Assembly (NCBI RefSeq): GCF_001434665.1
Contig: NZ_AZDG01000018.1
Location: forward strand, 1-50,681
Reading direction: 5' to 3'
Source of the DNA: Companilactobacillus tucceti DSM 20183
GTDB taxonomy: Bacteria > Bacillota > Bacilli > Lactobacillales > Lactobacillaceae
DNA length: 50,681 nucleotides
Part shown: positions 23,741 to 31,015 of the stretch, piece after piece
Position numbering within the stretch: position 1 is the first letter of the stretch
How the letters are laid out: each line of letters starts with the position of its first letter
Notes under the pieces: generated by a model
What the model was told of the DNA's origin: nothing
What the model saw: the letters and a program-made list of their open reading frames with translations, nothing else
Database searches by the model: none
Program-made: the position numbers and the translations under genes

Positions 23741-24443
23741 AAACTTCAACACAAAAATCCTTTTTACCGCAATTTGGACACGTTAATTTTCTAGTTTTTA
23801 GATTGTGCTTTGCGAAGAATGACTGTTTAAAACTTGGTTTGAATTCCGTATTACAGTTAGGGCAAATATAATTAGTATTTTGATAATAGACTTTAGTCAG
23901 AATAACAGCTGCAATGACAACTAATACCATCCCTAAACCAAACCAAATCCAATTACCTGTTAACAAAGATACAATTAAAGTTCCTATCTCAATGACATCA
24001 AGGATCAAGCCAAAACCTAAAATTTTAATATGTAACTTACGTAAAGATTTTTTGTTTTCCATAATGTAATCTATATCATCTATTGATTTTATAGAGAAAT
24101 TATCCAAGCTTGGAAGGCTCTTTTTCATTTTCTCGATAATTTTTATTTGCAGATGTGCCTCATTCAATTCATTTTTAAGCTTTTTTTCCTGTTCATCTAA
24201 TAAAAGAGTTAAAATCTTACTAGAGTTGCTTTTTACTAGTATCTGTCGAATAGAATCTAAAGTTAGACCCATACTTTTTAAGAGCAAAATCAATTTCAAT
24301 TTTTTTAAGTCTTGGTCATTATATAAACGGCGACCATTTTCTGTTCTGGAAGAAGGATTCAGCAAATTTTTCTTATCATAAAACTGAATAGTTTTTACAG
24401 ACACCTTACCAGCTTTTGCAATTTCACCTGTTGTATATGACAT
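23709..24443 (-). CDS. Membrane-bound MerR-family regulator with zinc ribbon
   Basis: The 244-residue protein (start at 24443 after AGGAGGTG) has a MerR winged helix (TTGEIAKAGKVSVKTIQFYDKKNLLNPSSR) and a coiled coil to about residue 115. Two membrane segments (about 145-190) and a C-terminal zinc ribbon (CPNCNTEF...CPNCGKKDFC) follow. Classical MerR proteins are soluble; this layout puts the effector part in or across the membrane. Its own promoter has the 19-bp spacer of MerR targets, so it is probably autoregulated. The convergent zinc-ribbon operon and the divergent EAL gene are other possible targets. Confidence 0.8.
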   Translation of the reverse strand: MSYTTGEIAKAGKVSVKTIQFYDKKNLLNPSSRTENGRRLYNDQDLKKLKLILLLKSMGLTLDSIRQILVKSNSSKILTLLLDEQEKKLKNELNEAHLQIKIIEKMKKSLPSLDNFSIKSIDDIDYIMENKKSLRKLHIKILGFGLILDVIEIGTLIVSLLTGNWIWFGLGMVLVVIAAVILTKVYYQNTNYICPNCNTEFKPSFKQSFFAKHNLKTRKLTCPNCGKKDFCVEVYDKNKAGSYN

Positions 24444-24464
24444 AGATCTCACCTCCTTAACCTC

Positions 24465-24495
24465 TTTATACCCTATGCTCTAAGGTCATGAGCAA
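24465..24495 (-). promoter_or_regulatory. MerR-type promoter of the membrane MerR gene
   Basis: On the minus strand TTGCTC (24495-24490) and TATAAA (24470-24465) are 19 bases apart, and the spacer holds the inverted repeat ACCTTA-GAGCA-TAGGGT (24486-24470). The long spacer and the centred repeat are diagnostic of MerR-activated promoters. Confidence 0.6.
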
Positions 24496-24610
24496 GTTTT
24501 TTGTCGTTATGGACTCGTTATAATTTTTAAAAATTGAAATTCCTTTATTATAATTCTACAGTATACTTAAGTTACTAGACCAACCATTAGATAGGAAAGG
24601 AGGAAATACT

Positions 24611-25261
24611 ACGTATAAATTTTTCGTACAACCACAAATAGATCAAAAAAAGAATTCAATTTTCGGGTATGAAGTTTTACTTCGTAAGCAAGATGACAAG
24701 GGAAATTGGTATGTTCCTAGCGATTTTACAGCCCTACCAATCAATGAACAAACCGCTTTGATCGAAAAAACATCTAGCATTTTACATACAGCTACTAAAA
24801 ATATAGTTATAGCTTTCAACCTTAATAACAAACAAGCTAATGATCCACTAACTATTGGCGCAATTATTACGCTCAAAAAAAGAATTAACCCGGCTGCTCT
24901 AACGATTGAACTAACTGAAGCACCCACCTTATCGGAAATAAAGGATTTAAGTACGATGTTACATCAATATGATATTGATCTAGTTATTGACGATGTCGGA
25001 ACAGGATCTAATACTTATAAAAATGTAAAACATCTACTACCCTATGTAGATCAAATCAAGTTTGCCATGCAAAATCTTCGTATGGCTGGTGAAGCTGAAA
25101 AGATTCCTGAATGTCTTTCTTTTTGGGTAAAACAAGCCAAAAAGTATTGTCTCAACATGATTTTGGAAGGTGTAGAAGATCATTCCGACCAAACATTGGC
25201 AGAAAAATTCGGTATTAATATTCAACAAGGTTACCTTTATGGAAAGCCTAGTTTAGTTTAA
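24611..25261 (+). CDS. Stand-alone EAL-domain protein with an ACG start position
   Basis: The frame is open from 24554, but it holds no ATG, GTG or TTG until 24758. AAAGGAGG at 24596-24603 points exactly (seven bases) to ACG at 24611, giving 216 residues. Starting at 24758 would delete the EAL motif itself (GYEVLLR, residues 19-25). The other phosphodiesterase positions are mostly present: FNLN, ELTE, IDDVGTG, the Lys of QIKFA, EGVE and QGYLYGKP. It should hydrolyse or bind c-di-GMP. Either ACG is used, or the gene lost its start codon recently. No GGDEF protein is in the window. Confidence 0.7.
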   Translation, partial: TYKFFVQPQIDQKKNSIFGYEVLLRKQDDKGNWYVPSDFTALPINEQTALIEKTSSILHTATKNIVIAFNLNNKQANDPLTIGAIITLKKRINPAALTIELTEAPTLSEIKDLSTMLHQYDIDLVIDDVGTGSNTYKNVKHLLPYVDQIKFAMQNLRMAGEAEKIPECLSFWVKQAKKYCLNMILEGVEDHSDQTLAEKFGINIQQGYLYGKPSLV

Positions 25262-25293
25262 AACAACAGTTGCTATTCAACTGTTGTTTTTTT
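25262..25293 (+). terminator. Terminator after the EAL gene
   Basis: AACAACAGTTG-CTATT-CAACTGTTGTT is followed by a T run. Confidence 0.85.
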
Positions 25294-25308
25294 TATAATT
25301 AAATGGTT

Positions 25309-25324
25309 ATGTAAACGTTTTACC
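25309..25324 (+). promoter_or_regulatory. cre-like site before deoC
   Basis: ATGTAAACGTTTTACC matches the left half and CG centre of the CcpA cre consensus, with mismatches in the right end. It ends at the deoC ribosome site, so CcpA binding would repress deoC under glucose. This is a consensus judgement only. Confidence 0.4.
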
Positions 25325-25335
25325 GGAGGGAAATA

Positions 25336-26058
25336 ATGATAATAAAAAAATATACGTTAGATGATCTAGCACGAATGATCGATCACACAAATTTACATGC
25401 ATATGCTTCTGATGAGGATATGATCAAACTTTGTGATGAGGCTAAAGAATACCATTTTAAAATGGTAGCAATAAATCAAGTTCAATCCAAAACATGTTAT
25501 GAACAATTAAAAGATACTGACATCGATATTGGTGCTGCAATCAGTTTTCCTTTAGGCCAAACTACAATCGAATCAAAACTATTCGATACTAAAAATGCCA
25601 TCGACAATGGTGCAAATGAAATTGATTACGTTATAAATATTACTGAACTTAAAAATAAAAATTACGATTACATCGAAAAAGAGATGTCAGAAATGGTTGA
25701 GCTTTGTCATAGTAATTCTGTCTTAATCAAGGTCATCTTTGAAAACACTTATTTAACTGATGAAGAAATTGCTGAAGTAGCTAAAATAGCTAAGAAAGTT
25801 AGACCAGATTTTATTAAAACATCAACCGGTTTTGGCCCTAGCGGAGCCAAAGTTGAAGACGTTAAACTTATGAAATCCATCGTCGAAGATGATGTTTTAG
25901 TCAAAGCTGCTGGCGGAATTAGAAATTCTGATGACTTCTTGGCCATGATCTCAGCTGGTGCTGACAGAATCGGTACCAGTAGCGGTGTTAAAATCATTAA
26001 TGCCTTGAAACAACATATGAAAGATGACGATGTTGATTCAATTAAAATCGGACGTTAA
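25336..26058 (+). CDS. deoC: Deoxyribose-phosphate aldolase
   Basis: The 240-residue TIM-barrel enzyme has the Schiff-base lysine in FIKTSTGFG (Lys161) and the second catalytic lysine in VKAAGGIR (Lys190). It splits 2-deoxyribose 5-phosphate into glyceraldehyde 3-phosphate and acetaldehyde in nucleoside catabolism. CGGAGGG precedes ATG. No deoB, pdp, deoD or nucleoside transporter is beside it, so it stands alone rather than in a deo operon. The upstream cre-like site would suit carbon catabolite control. Confidence 0.92.
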   Translation: MIIKKYTLDDLARMIDHTNLHAYASDEDMIKLCDEAKEYHFKMVAINQVQSKTCYEQLKDTDIDIGAAISFPLGQTTIESKLFDTKNAIDNGANEIDYVINITELKNKNYDYIEKEMSEMVELCHSNSVLIKVIFENTYLTDEEIAEVAKIAKKVRPDFIKTSTGFGPSGAKVEDVKLMKSIVEDDVLVKAAGGIRNSDDFLAMISAGADRIGTSSGVKIINALKQHMKDDDVDSIKIGR

Positions 26059-26094
26059 AAAAAGTTCAATCAAATAAATGATTGAACTTTTTTC
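26058..26094. terminator. Bidirectional terminator between deoC and pepC
   Basis: AAAAAAGTTCAATC-AAATAAAT-GATTGAACTTTTTT is a perfect 14-bp stem with A and T runs on both sides, between two convergent genes. Confidence 0.85.
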
Positions 26095-27410
26095 TACGCC
26101 ATAGCATCCCAAGCCGGTAAGACTACAGGTTCTCTATTGAATATTGCTAGTTCTTCTTTAGTTAAAAACTTCTTATTAATAACAACTTCGTAAATATTAT
26201 CCTCAAACCAAGCATTATCCGCTGTAAAATATCCTTTTTCTCCATTGGCCTCACCCCAGGAGTTTTCAACTTTCCAACGATTAGGTTTTGAGTCAATCAA
26301 ATTAACGCCCGTTAAAACCATCGCATGAGAAACTTCTGATTGTCTGTAATCTAGCGCATCACCCTTAGCTAATTTCATATCTGTTCCAAACAACTTATCA
26401 AATTGATACAAGTCACCGAAAAGTAAACCTTGGTTTCTTTGTGATTGATTCAAAACATCATTTCCAAACCAAACTGTATCATTAGCTTTTAATTGTTCAA
26501 TACTTAATTCTTCCAGTCTTTCAATTGGCAAATTCAAGTATTTCTCAGTTACTCCACCAACAATATTACCGTCGGTTTCAATAGTATAAACTTGATTATA
26601 TTCTTTACTCTTTTGTGGTGAGTTCATAATGTTAACATAATCATCAAGCTTCATAGTAAAGTATTTATTTAAAAACTCTTTAGGTGTAATACTCGATTCT
26701 TCAATCATTTTATCGTCATCATTACGGAGTGATAATTCAAATTTAACCGGTGGTTGACCAAATGAATATACACACAATTTATAAACTTCTGATAACATTT
26801 CCTCTACTCGTTTGTCGATGTCTTTAGAATTATCAGTTACCATCTGTCTTAATTCAATACCGTTTTTACGCAACATTTTCTTCAAAACAGCATTAAATTC
26901 AGACGTATTATCAGAAGCGTTAGTTTCTGGCATTGCATATGCTGGTATAATCCCATATTTATTAATTAAATCAGCTGCATATTGCCATTGACCTCCATCA
27001 CCGTTAGGATAGGTAAAGAGTAAATTGACTTTACGATCACTAACCGGAAGATCAGCTGTTTCTATAATATTTTGGTAAAAGTAATTAGCTTTTTCTAGGC
27101 GATCCCAAAATGAAAGATAATTTTGAGATAATTCAAAATCCTTCATATTATATTTCATTGCAAATTCAGTTCTTAAATTTGTAAGTGCAGAAAATAACCA
27201 ACAACGTCCAGAGCGTTTTTGATTGGAAACTTTTCCTGTTGGGACCTCAATATTAAAAGTAGGATTTAACTTACTTTTGGCCTCAATATTTTGAGCAGTC
27301 TTGAATATTCCTACCTGTGCAACAGAGTTTTTCAAAACATTATTAGTTGCATCTTGATTTAAGTTCTTACGGAAATCTGCTAAAATTTCCTTATTAATTT
27401 CTTTAGTCAA
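26094..27410 (-). CDS. pepC: Aminopeptidase C (bleomycin hydrolase family, C1)
   Basis: The 438-residue cytoplasmic cysteine peptidase has the papain-like triad in the family order: GRCWLFSA (Cys70), SHAMVLTGV (His) and VENSWGE (Asn) towards the C-terminus. It removes N-terminal residues from peptides taken up by the cell. The start is TTG, preceded by GAGGTGA; no ATG fits. It has the usual length and its own transcript, converging with deoC and divergent from gatD. Confidence 0.92.
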   Translation of the reverse strand: MTKEINKEILADFRKNLNQDATNNVLKNSVAQVGIFKTAQNIEAKSKLNPTFNIEVPTGKVSNQKRSGRCWLFSALTNLRTEFAMKYNMKDFELSQNYLSFWDRLEKANYFYQNIIETADLPVSDRKVNLLFTYPNGDGGQWQYAADLINKYGIIPAYAMPETNASDNTSEFNAVLKKMLRKNGIELRQMVTDNSKDIDKRVEEMLSEVYKLCVYSFGQPPVKFELSLRNDDDKMIEESSITPKEFLNKYFTMKLDDYVNIMNSPQKSKEYNQVYTIETDGNIVGGVTEKYLNLPIERLEELSIEQLKANDTVWFGNDVLNQSQRNQGLLFGDLYQFDKLFGTDMKLAKGDALDYRQSEVSHAMVLTGVNLIDSKPNRWKVENSWGEANGEKGYFTADNAWFEDNIYEVVINKKFLTKEELAIFNREPVVLPAWDAMA

Positions 27411-27467
27411 TTAAATCACCTCATATTTAAATATATTACAATACTAAGATTCACATTGGAGATAATT

Positions 27468-28139
27468 ATGCCTGAAACAATTAAAATTGCTTATTTATAC
27501 GAAGATCTAATGAACACATATGGAGATAGTGGCGACGTTAAGATCCTATCATTTCTCTTAAAGGAACAAGGTTACAATACACAAGTAGATAACGTTAGTT
27601 TAGATGAAGATTTCAATGCTTTTGATTATGATTTCTTATTTTTTGGTGGTGGACAAGATTTTGAACAATCCGTTGTTGCTAAAGATATTTCCAAACATAA
27701 AGAAACTATTACTGATTATATTGAAGCAGATAAGCCAATGCTTTGTATATGTGGTGGATATCAATTCTTAGGTAAATTCTACGAAACAAGTGGTGGAGAG
27801 ACTATTCAATGCCTAGATATCCTACCTTTCCACACTGTATTTAAGGCAGATAGTCGTATGATTGGAGACACTGAATACCAAACTGAATGGGGCAATGTTA
27901 AAGCCTTTGAAAATCATAGTGGACGTACATATTTCGACAACAAGGAAATGTTAAAACCACTAGGAAAAATGATTGAAGGATACGGAAATAACCCTGAAGA
28001 TGGAGTTGAAGGTATGCGTTATAAAAACGTAATCGGAAGCTATTCTCATGGTCCAATCTTAAAAAATGAAAATATTGCTCGTGCAATTGCAGATAAAATC
28101 ATTAAATCTCACAAAGAAAGAGTCGCTGAAAAAGCTTAA
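27468..28139 (+). CDS. gatD: Lipid II isoglutaminyl synthase glutaminase subunit GatD
   Basis: From the ATG at 27468 (GGAG six bases before) the protein has 223 residues. It begins IKIAYLYEDLMNTYGDSGDV and carries the CobB/CobQ-like amidotransferase site CICGGYQFLG (Cys95) and SYSHGPIL (His). GatD supplies ammonia to MurT, which amidates the D-Glu of lipid II to D-isoglutamine. The pair is normally one operon; here no MurT gene is adjacent or in the window, so the partner must be elsewhere. Confidence 0.88.
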   Translation: MPETIKIAYLYEDLMNTYGDSGDVKILSFLLKEQGYNTQVDNVSLDEDFNAFDYDFLFFGGGQDFEQSVVAKDISKHKETITDYIEADKPMLCICGGYQFLGKFYETSGGETIQCLDILPFHTVFKADSRMIGDTEYQTEWGNVKAFENHSGRTYFDNKEMLKPLGKMIEGYGNNPEDGVEGMRYKNVIGSYSHGPILKNENIARAIADKIIKSHKERVAEKA

Positions 28140-28165
28140 AATTTTTGACCTAATAGAAATAAGTA

Positions 28166-28282
28166 GAGTGGGACAAAACGTGCTCAGCTTTCGAGCATTA
28201 AAGCAAATAGCGCCAGTAATCCGAATTTGGATTGCTGGCGCTATTTGGGTTAAGCGGAAAAAGCTATGTTTTATTCCACGTT
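28166..28282 (+). repeat. Second hairpin repeat family, intact copy
   Basis: Outer arms GTGGGACAAAAC and GTTTTATTCCAC enclose a strong inner hairpin (AAATAGCGCCAG / CTGGCGCTATTT with AATCC / GGATT inside) and the phrase CTCAGCTTTCGAGCATTA. A degenerate relative is at 30701. It separates gatD from lactate oxidase and could act as a terminator. Short frames inside it are not genes. Confidence 0.7.
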
Positions 28283-28412
28283 TATGCAGCATATTTTATT
28301 GAATATTAAAAACTAATTGATAAAACCAAAACAAATCTCAGCAATATTTAAAAACTTAGGTTAGAATGATCGTGTTAGTCAATTAAACAGTAACGGAAAG
28401 GGATTCCTAATA

Positions 28413-29519
28413 ATGATGAACAAAGAAAAGTATGAAACAAGTACGGCTGAGAATCATGTTGATATTATAAATTTGGCTAGTCTTGAAGACCGCGTTAAAG
28501 ATCATATGAGTAATGAAAAAGGTGCTTTTGGTTATATTCGTGGTGGTGCTGAGGATGAGTGGACACTTAACGAAAATACTGAAGCTTTTAACGACAAAGA
28601 AATCATGCCCCGTGTCTTACAAGGAATCGATCATGCAGATCTGAGTACAAAGTTATGGGATATTGATTTGAAGACTCCGATTATTCAAGCCCCATCAGCA
28701 GCTCATGGCTTGGCTCATGTTAAGGGGGAAACTGATACTGCTAAAGGTGTTGCTGCTGCCGGTTCAATTTACTCAATCAGTACATACGCAAGTACGTCTG
28801 TTGAAGATGCCTCCGCTGCTGCTCCCGACTCACCAATGTTTTTTCAATTGTATATGAGTAAAGATGATAAGTTCAACGAATTTTTAATTAAAAAAGCTGT
28901 TAAAGCTGGTGCTAAAGCAATCATTATGACAGTTGATTCAACACTTGGTGGTTATCGTGAATCAGATGTTATCAACAAGTTCCAATTCCCATTACCAATG
29001 CCTAATTTAGCTGGTTATTCAGCTGGCGATGGCGAAGGTAAAGGTATTGGTGAAATTTACGCTTCTGCTAAACAAGGAATTGTACCTACAGATATTCAAA
29101 AAATCAAAGATATGTCAGGACTTCCAGTCTTTGTTAAGGGTATCCAATCACCAGACGATGCTGAATTAGCCATTCAATTTGGTGCTGATGGTATTTGGGT
29201 TTCAAATCACGGTGGTCGTCAATTAGATGGTGGCCCTGCTTCATTCGCCTTACTTCCATACATCGCTGAAGTAGTCGATAAACGTGTGCCAATCGTATTC
29301 GATAGTGGTGTTCGTCGTGGTGAACATGTTTTCAAAGCTCTAGCAAGTGGTGCTGATTTAGTTGCATTAGGTCGTCCTATCATTTATGGATTGAACTTAG
29401 GTGGTGCTCAAGGTGTCACTGATGTTATCGAACATTTGAACATGGAACTTGCAATTACTATGCAACTTGCTGGTACTAAGACAATTGATGATGTTAAGAA
29501 TGCTGAATTGTTAGACTAG
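28413..29519 (+). CDS. lox: L-lactate oxidase (FMN-dependent)
   Basis: The 368-residue protein matches the FMN alpha-hydroxy-acid oxidases. Catalytic His266 and Arg269 lie in VSNHGGRQLDGG; the lysine of FVKGI (Lys242), Arg182 in GGYRESD and the tyrosines of FGYIRGG and QLYMS also agree. The positions run one ahead of the Aerococcus lactate oxidase numbering I recall. It oxidises L-lactate to pyruvate with O2, releasing H2O2. Optimal-looking codons suggest strong expression. It is monocistronic and, with cydABDC in the same window, points to aerobic metabolism. Confidence 0.88.
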   Translation: MMNKEKYETSTAENHVDIINLASLEDRVKDHMSNEKGAFGYIRGGAEDEWTLNENTEAFNDKEIMPRVLQGIDHADLSTKLWDIDLKTPIIQAPSAAHGLAHVKGETDTAKGVAAAGSIYSISTYASTSVEDASAAAPDSPMFFQLYMSKDDKFNEFLIKKAVKAGAKAIIMTVDSTLGGYRESDVINKFQFPLPMPNLAGYSAGDGEGKGIGEIYASAKQGIVPTDIQKIKDMSGLPVFVKGIQSPDDAELAIQFGADGIWVSNHGGRQLDGGPASFALLPYIAEVVDKRVPIVFDSGVRRGEHVFKALASGADLVALGRPIIYGLNLGGAQGVTDVIEHLNMELAITMQLAGTKTIDDVKNAELLD

Positions 29520-29571
29520 ATTTTTGATAATTCAGTAGGTGTTTTTAAAATTTGATAATCAGATATATCAA

Positions 29572-29614
29572 AAACGTCTATGTGAGATTAATATTTAACA
29601 TAGGCGTTTTATTA
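29572..29614 (+). terminator. Terminator after lactate oxidase
   Basis: AACGTCTATGT and ACATAGGCGTT pair across a 12-base loop and are followed by TTTATT. Confidence 0.7.
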
Positions 29615-29639
29615 TATCTTTAGTATGTAAATGGATTAT

Positions 29640-30224
29640 TTAATTTTGACCGTTTTCGTATAACTTAGGAAGATCTTTCAAGAATTTCTTACGAACTTCA
29701 TCGGTTGTAAGATTGACTTCTCCAAAATGAATCCAATTGGTATTTTGAGGATTAATGCCTAAGTCATCAAAAGTCCGATTTATTAGATTACCTTGAATTG
29801 GGTCACCGGATTGATTTTTTAAGTAATCCTTGGTGATTGTAGATGTCGTTATAACGGTAGCTTTTTTAATGTATGTCAATAGTCCTCGCCAAGGTTGATC
29901 TTCATAAGCAAAATTTTTCAGCATAACTTTATCGAAAAAGCCCTTCAATTCAGCTGGTATATTGTGCCACCAAATTGGAGTAACAAAAATTAATTCATCA
30001 GATACTTTAATCTGATTCTGATATGTTTTGACTAGTTGATATGGGGTATCACCACGACTGTACATCTTAAGTTCAGCAGCTGAAAATTGTGGATTAAAGT
30101 TATCTTGATAAAGGTCAATTACTTGATAATCTTGATTGGTTCTATCAAAATAATCAGTTAGGTTTTGCAAAATGGCGTGATTAAAACTTCTGTTATATGG
30201 ATGTGTATAAATAACTGTTTTCAT
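29640..30224 (-). CDS. NAD(P)H-dependent quinone reductase (Flavodoxin_2 family)
   Basis: The start at 30224 is chosen because AAAGGAG lies nine bases before it, whereas the ATG at 30230 is only three bases away. The 194-residue protein has the MdaB/YwrO pattern: YTHPYNRSFNHAIL near the start, then LIFVTPIWWHNIPAELKGFFDKVM. Such flavoproteins reduce quinones or azo compounds with NAD(P)H. It is divergent from an HxlR regulator, the standard pairing for quinone- or aldehyde-stress control. Confidence 0.85.
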   Translation of the reverse strand: MKTVIYTHPYNRSFNHAILQNLTDYFDRTNQDYQVIDLYQDNFNPQFSAAELKMYSRGDTPYQLVKTYQNQIKVSDELIFVTPIWWHNIPAELKGFFDKVMLKNFAYEDQPWRGLLTYIKKATVITTSTITKDYLKNQSGDPIQGNLINRTFDDLGINPQNTNWIHFGEVNLTTDEVRKKFLKDLPKLYENGQN

Positions 30225-30260
30225 AAACATATGCTCCTTTAATTTATGAGCCTATATTAT

Positions 30261-30309
30261 GTTAGTATGTGAAAGACGGCAAGTACGCAAAATAAAGTGT
30301 GATACTAAC
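30261..30309. promoter_or_regulatory. Inverted repeat in the quinone reductase/HxlR divergent region
   Basis: GTTAGTAT (30261-30268) and ATACTAAC (30302-30309) are perfect inverted copies flanking the region where both promoters must lie. It is the best candidate HxlR operator. Confidence 0.45.
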
Positions 30310-30324
30310 CCAAAGGAGAGTGTA

Positions 30325-30663
30325 ATGGAAGATATTGACTATATTAAGGAGAACCGTTTAGAAGACACTGGCTTTTCCTATACATTAAATTTGATTGGCG
30401 GAAAGTACAAAATGCAGGCGTTATACGCTATCTCACTTAATCATAGTCCCTTGAGATATAATGCGATGAAAAGATTGTTAAGTCCAATCTCTTTCAAGAG
30501 TTTGACTAATACGCTCAAGGATTTGGAGCATTCAGGATTGATATATCGAAAGGAATATCCGCAAATACCTCCAAAAGTTGAATATGGCTTAACTGATTTG
30601 GGCAAATCACTAATTCCAGTATTAGATACGATCTGCACTTGGGGTGAGAAACAAATGAAGTAG
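30325..30663 (+). CDS. HxlR-family transcriptional regulator
   Basis: Starting at 30325, eight bases after AAAGGAG, the protein has 112 residues and the complete HxlR winged helix (LIGGKYKMQALYAI, LLSPISFKSLTNTLKDLEHSGLI, YGLTDLGKSLIPVL). Redox-sensing members such as YodB carry a cysteine in the CPVxxTLxLIGGKW segment; here the sequence is GFSYTLNLIGGKY, so that cysteine is absent and the only one is near the C-terminus. The probable target is the divergent quinone reductase. Confidence 0.85.
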   Translation: MEDIDYIKENRLEDTGFSYTLNLIGGKYKMQALYAISLNHSPLRYNAMKRLLSPISFKSLTNTLKDLEHSGLIYRKEYPQIPPKVEYGLTDLGKSLIPVLDTICTWGEKQMK

Positions 30664-31015
30664 ATCTGTTGAGCTAATATTTCTATTTAAACAATAAAAA
30701 AGTGATAGCATGACAAATCATGCTAAGTTTTCGAGTATTAGGGCGAATTAGAGTAGAAATCTAATTTTAGATTCTTTCTTAAACTTGATTACTTTTACAA
30801 AGGACAATAAATAAGAGTGAATAAATTCCATATTTACTAGGGATTTATCCACTCTTATTTTTTCTTCAATTCCGCCCTACCCAAATGTAAGAAAGAAAAC
30901 GATTTTGCTTTCATAAATAAAATCAAACTATTTTTAAAATTAATTGTTGCCTTATAGTGCACTCCAAGGTGTAGAGTTAAAAACGTATTAAATTATTAAT
31001 AACAGGTGGAATAAT
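30664..31015. other. Intergenic region with degenerate repeat, hairpin and MerR-type promoter
   Basis: This 352-base stretch has no gene. It holds a decayed copy of the second hairpin repeat (30701-30780: CATGCTAAGTTTTCGAGTATTA with a hairpin AGAAATCTAA / TTAGATTCTTTCT). It also holds a long hairpin (about 30810-30859: AATAAGAGTG / CACTCTTATT) followed by a T run, and the promoter described at 30947. Confidence 0.6.
30947..30977 (+). promoter_or_regulatory. MerR-type promoter of the ABC exporter operon
   Basis: TTGCCT (30947-30952) and TAGAGT (30972-30977) are 19 bases apart, and an inverted repeat CCTT-AT-AGTGCACT-CC-AAGG (30950-30969) covers the spacer. This is the classical arrangement for MerR-dependent induction. 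No MerR gene is adjacent; the two in the window have different putative operators, so the cognate regulator may lie elsewhere. Confidence 0.6.

Noticed and set aside
28059-28302. Two overlapping frames of 77-78 codons on opposite strands
   Set aside because: They arise from the second hairpin repeat and the end of gatD; no ribosome sites.
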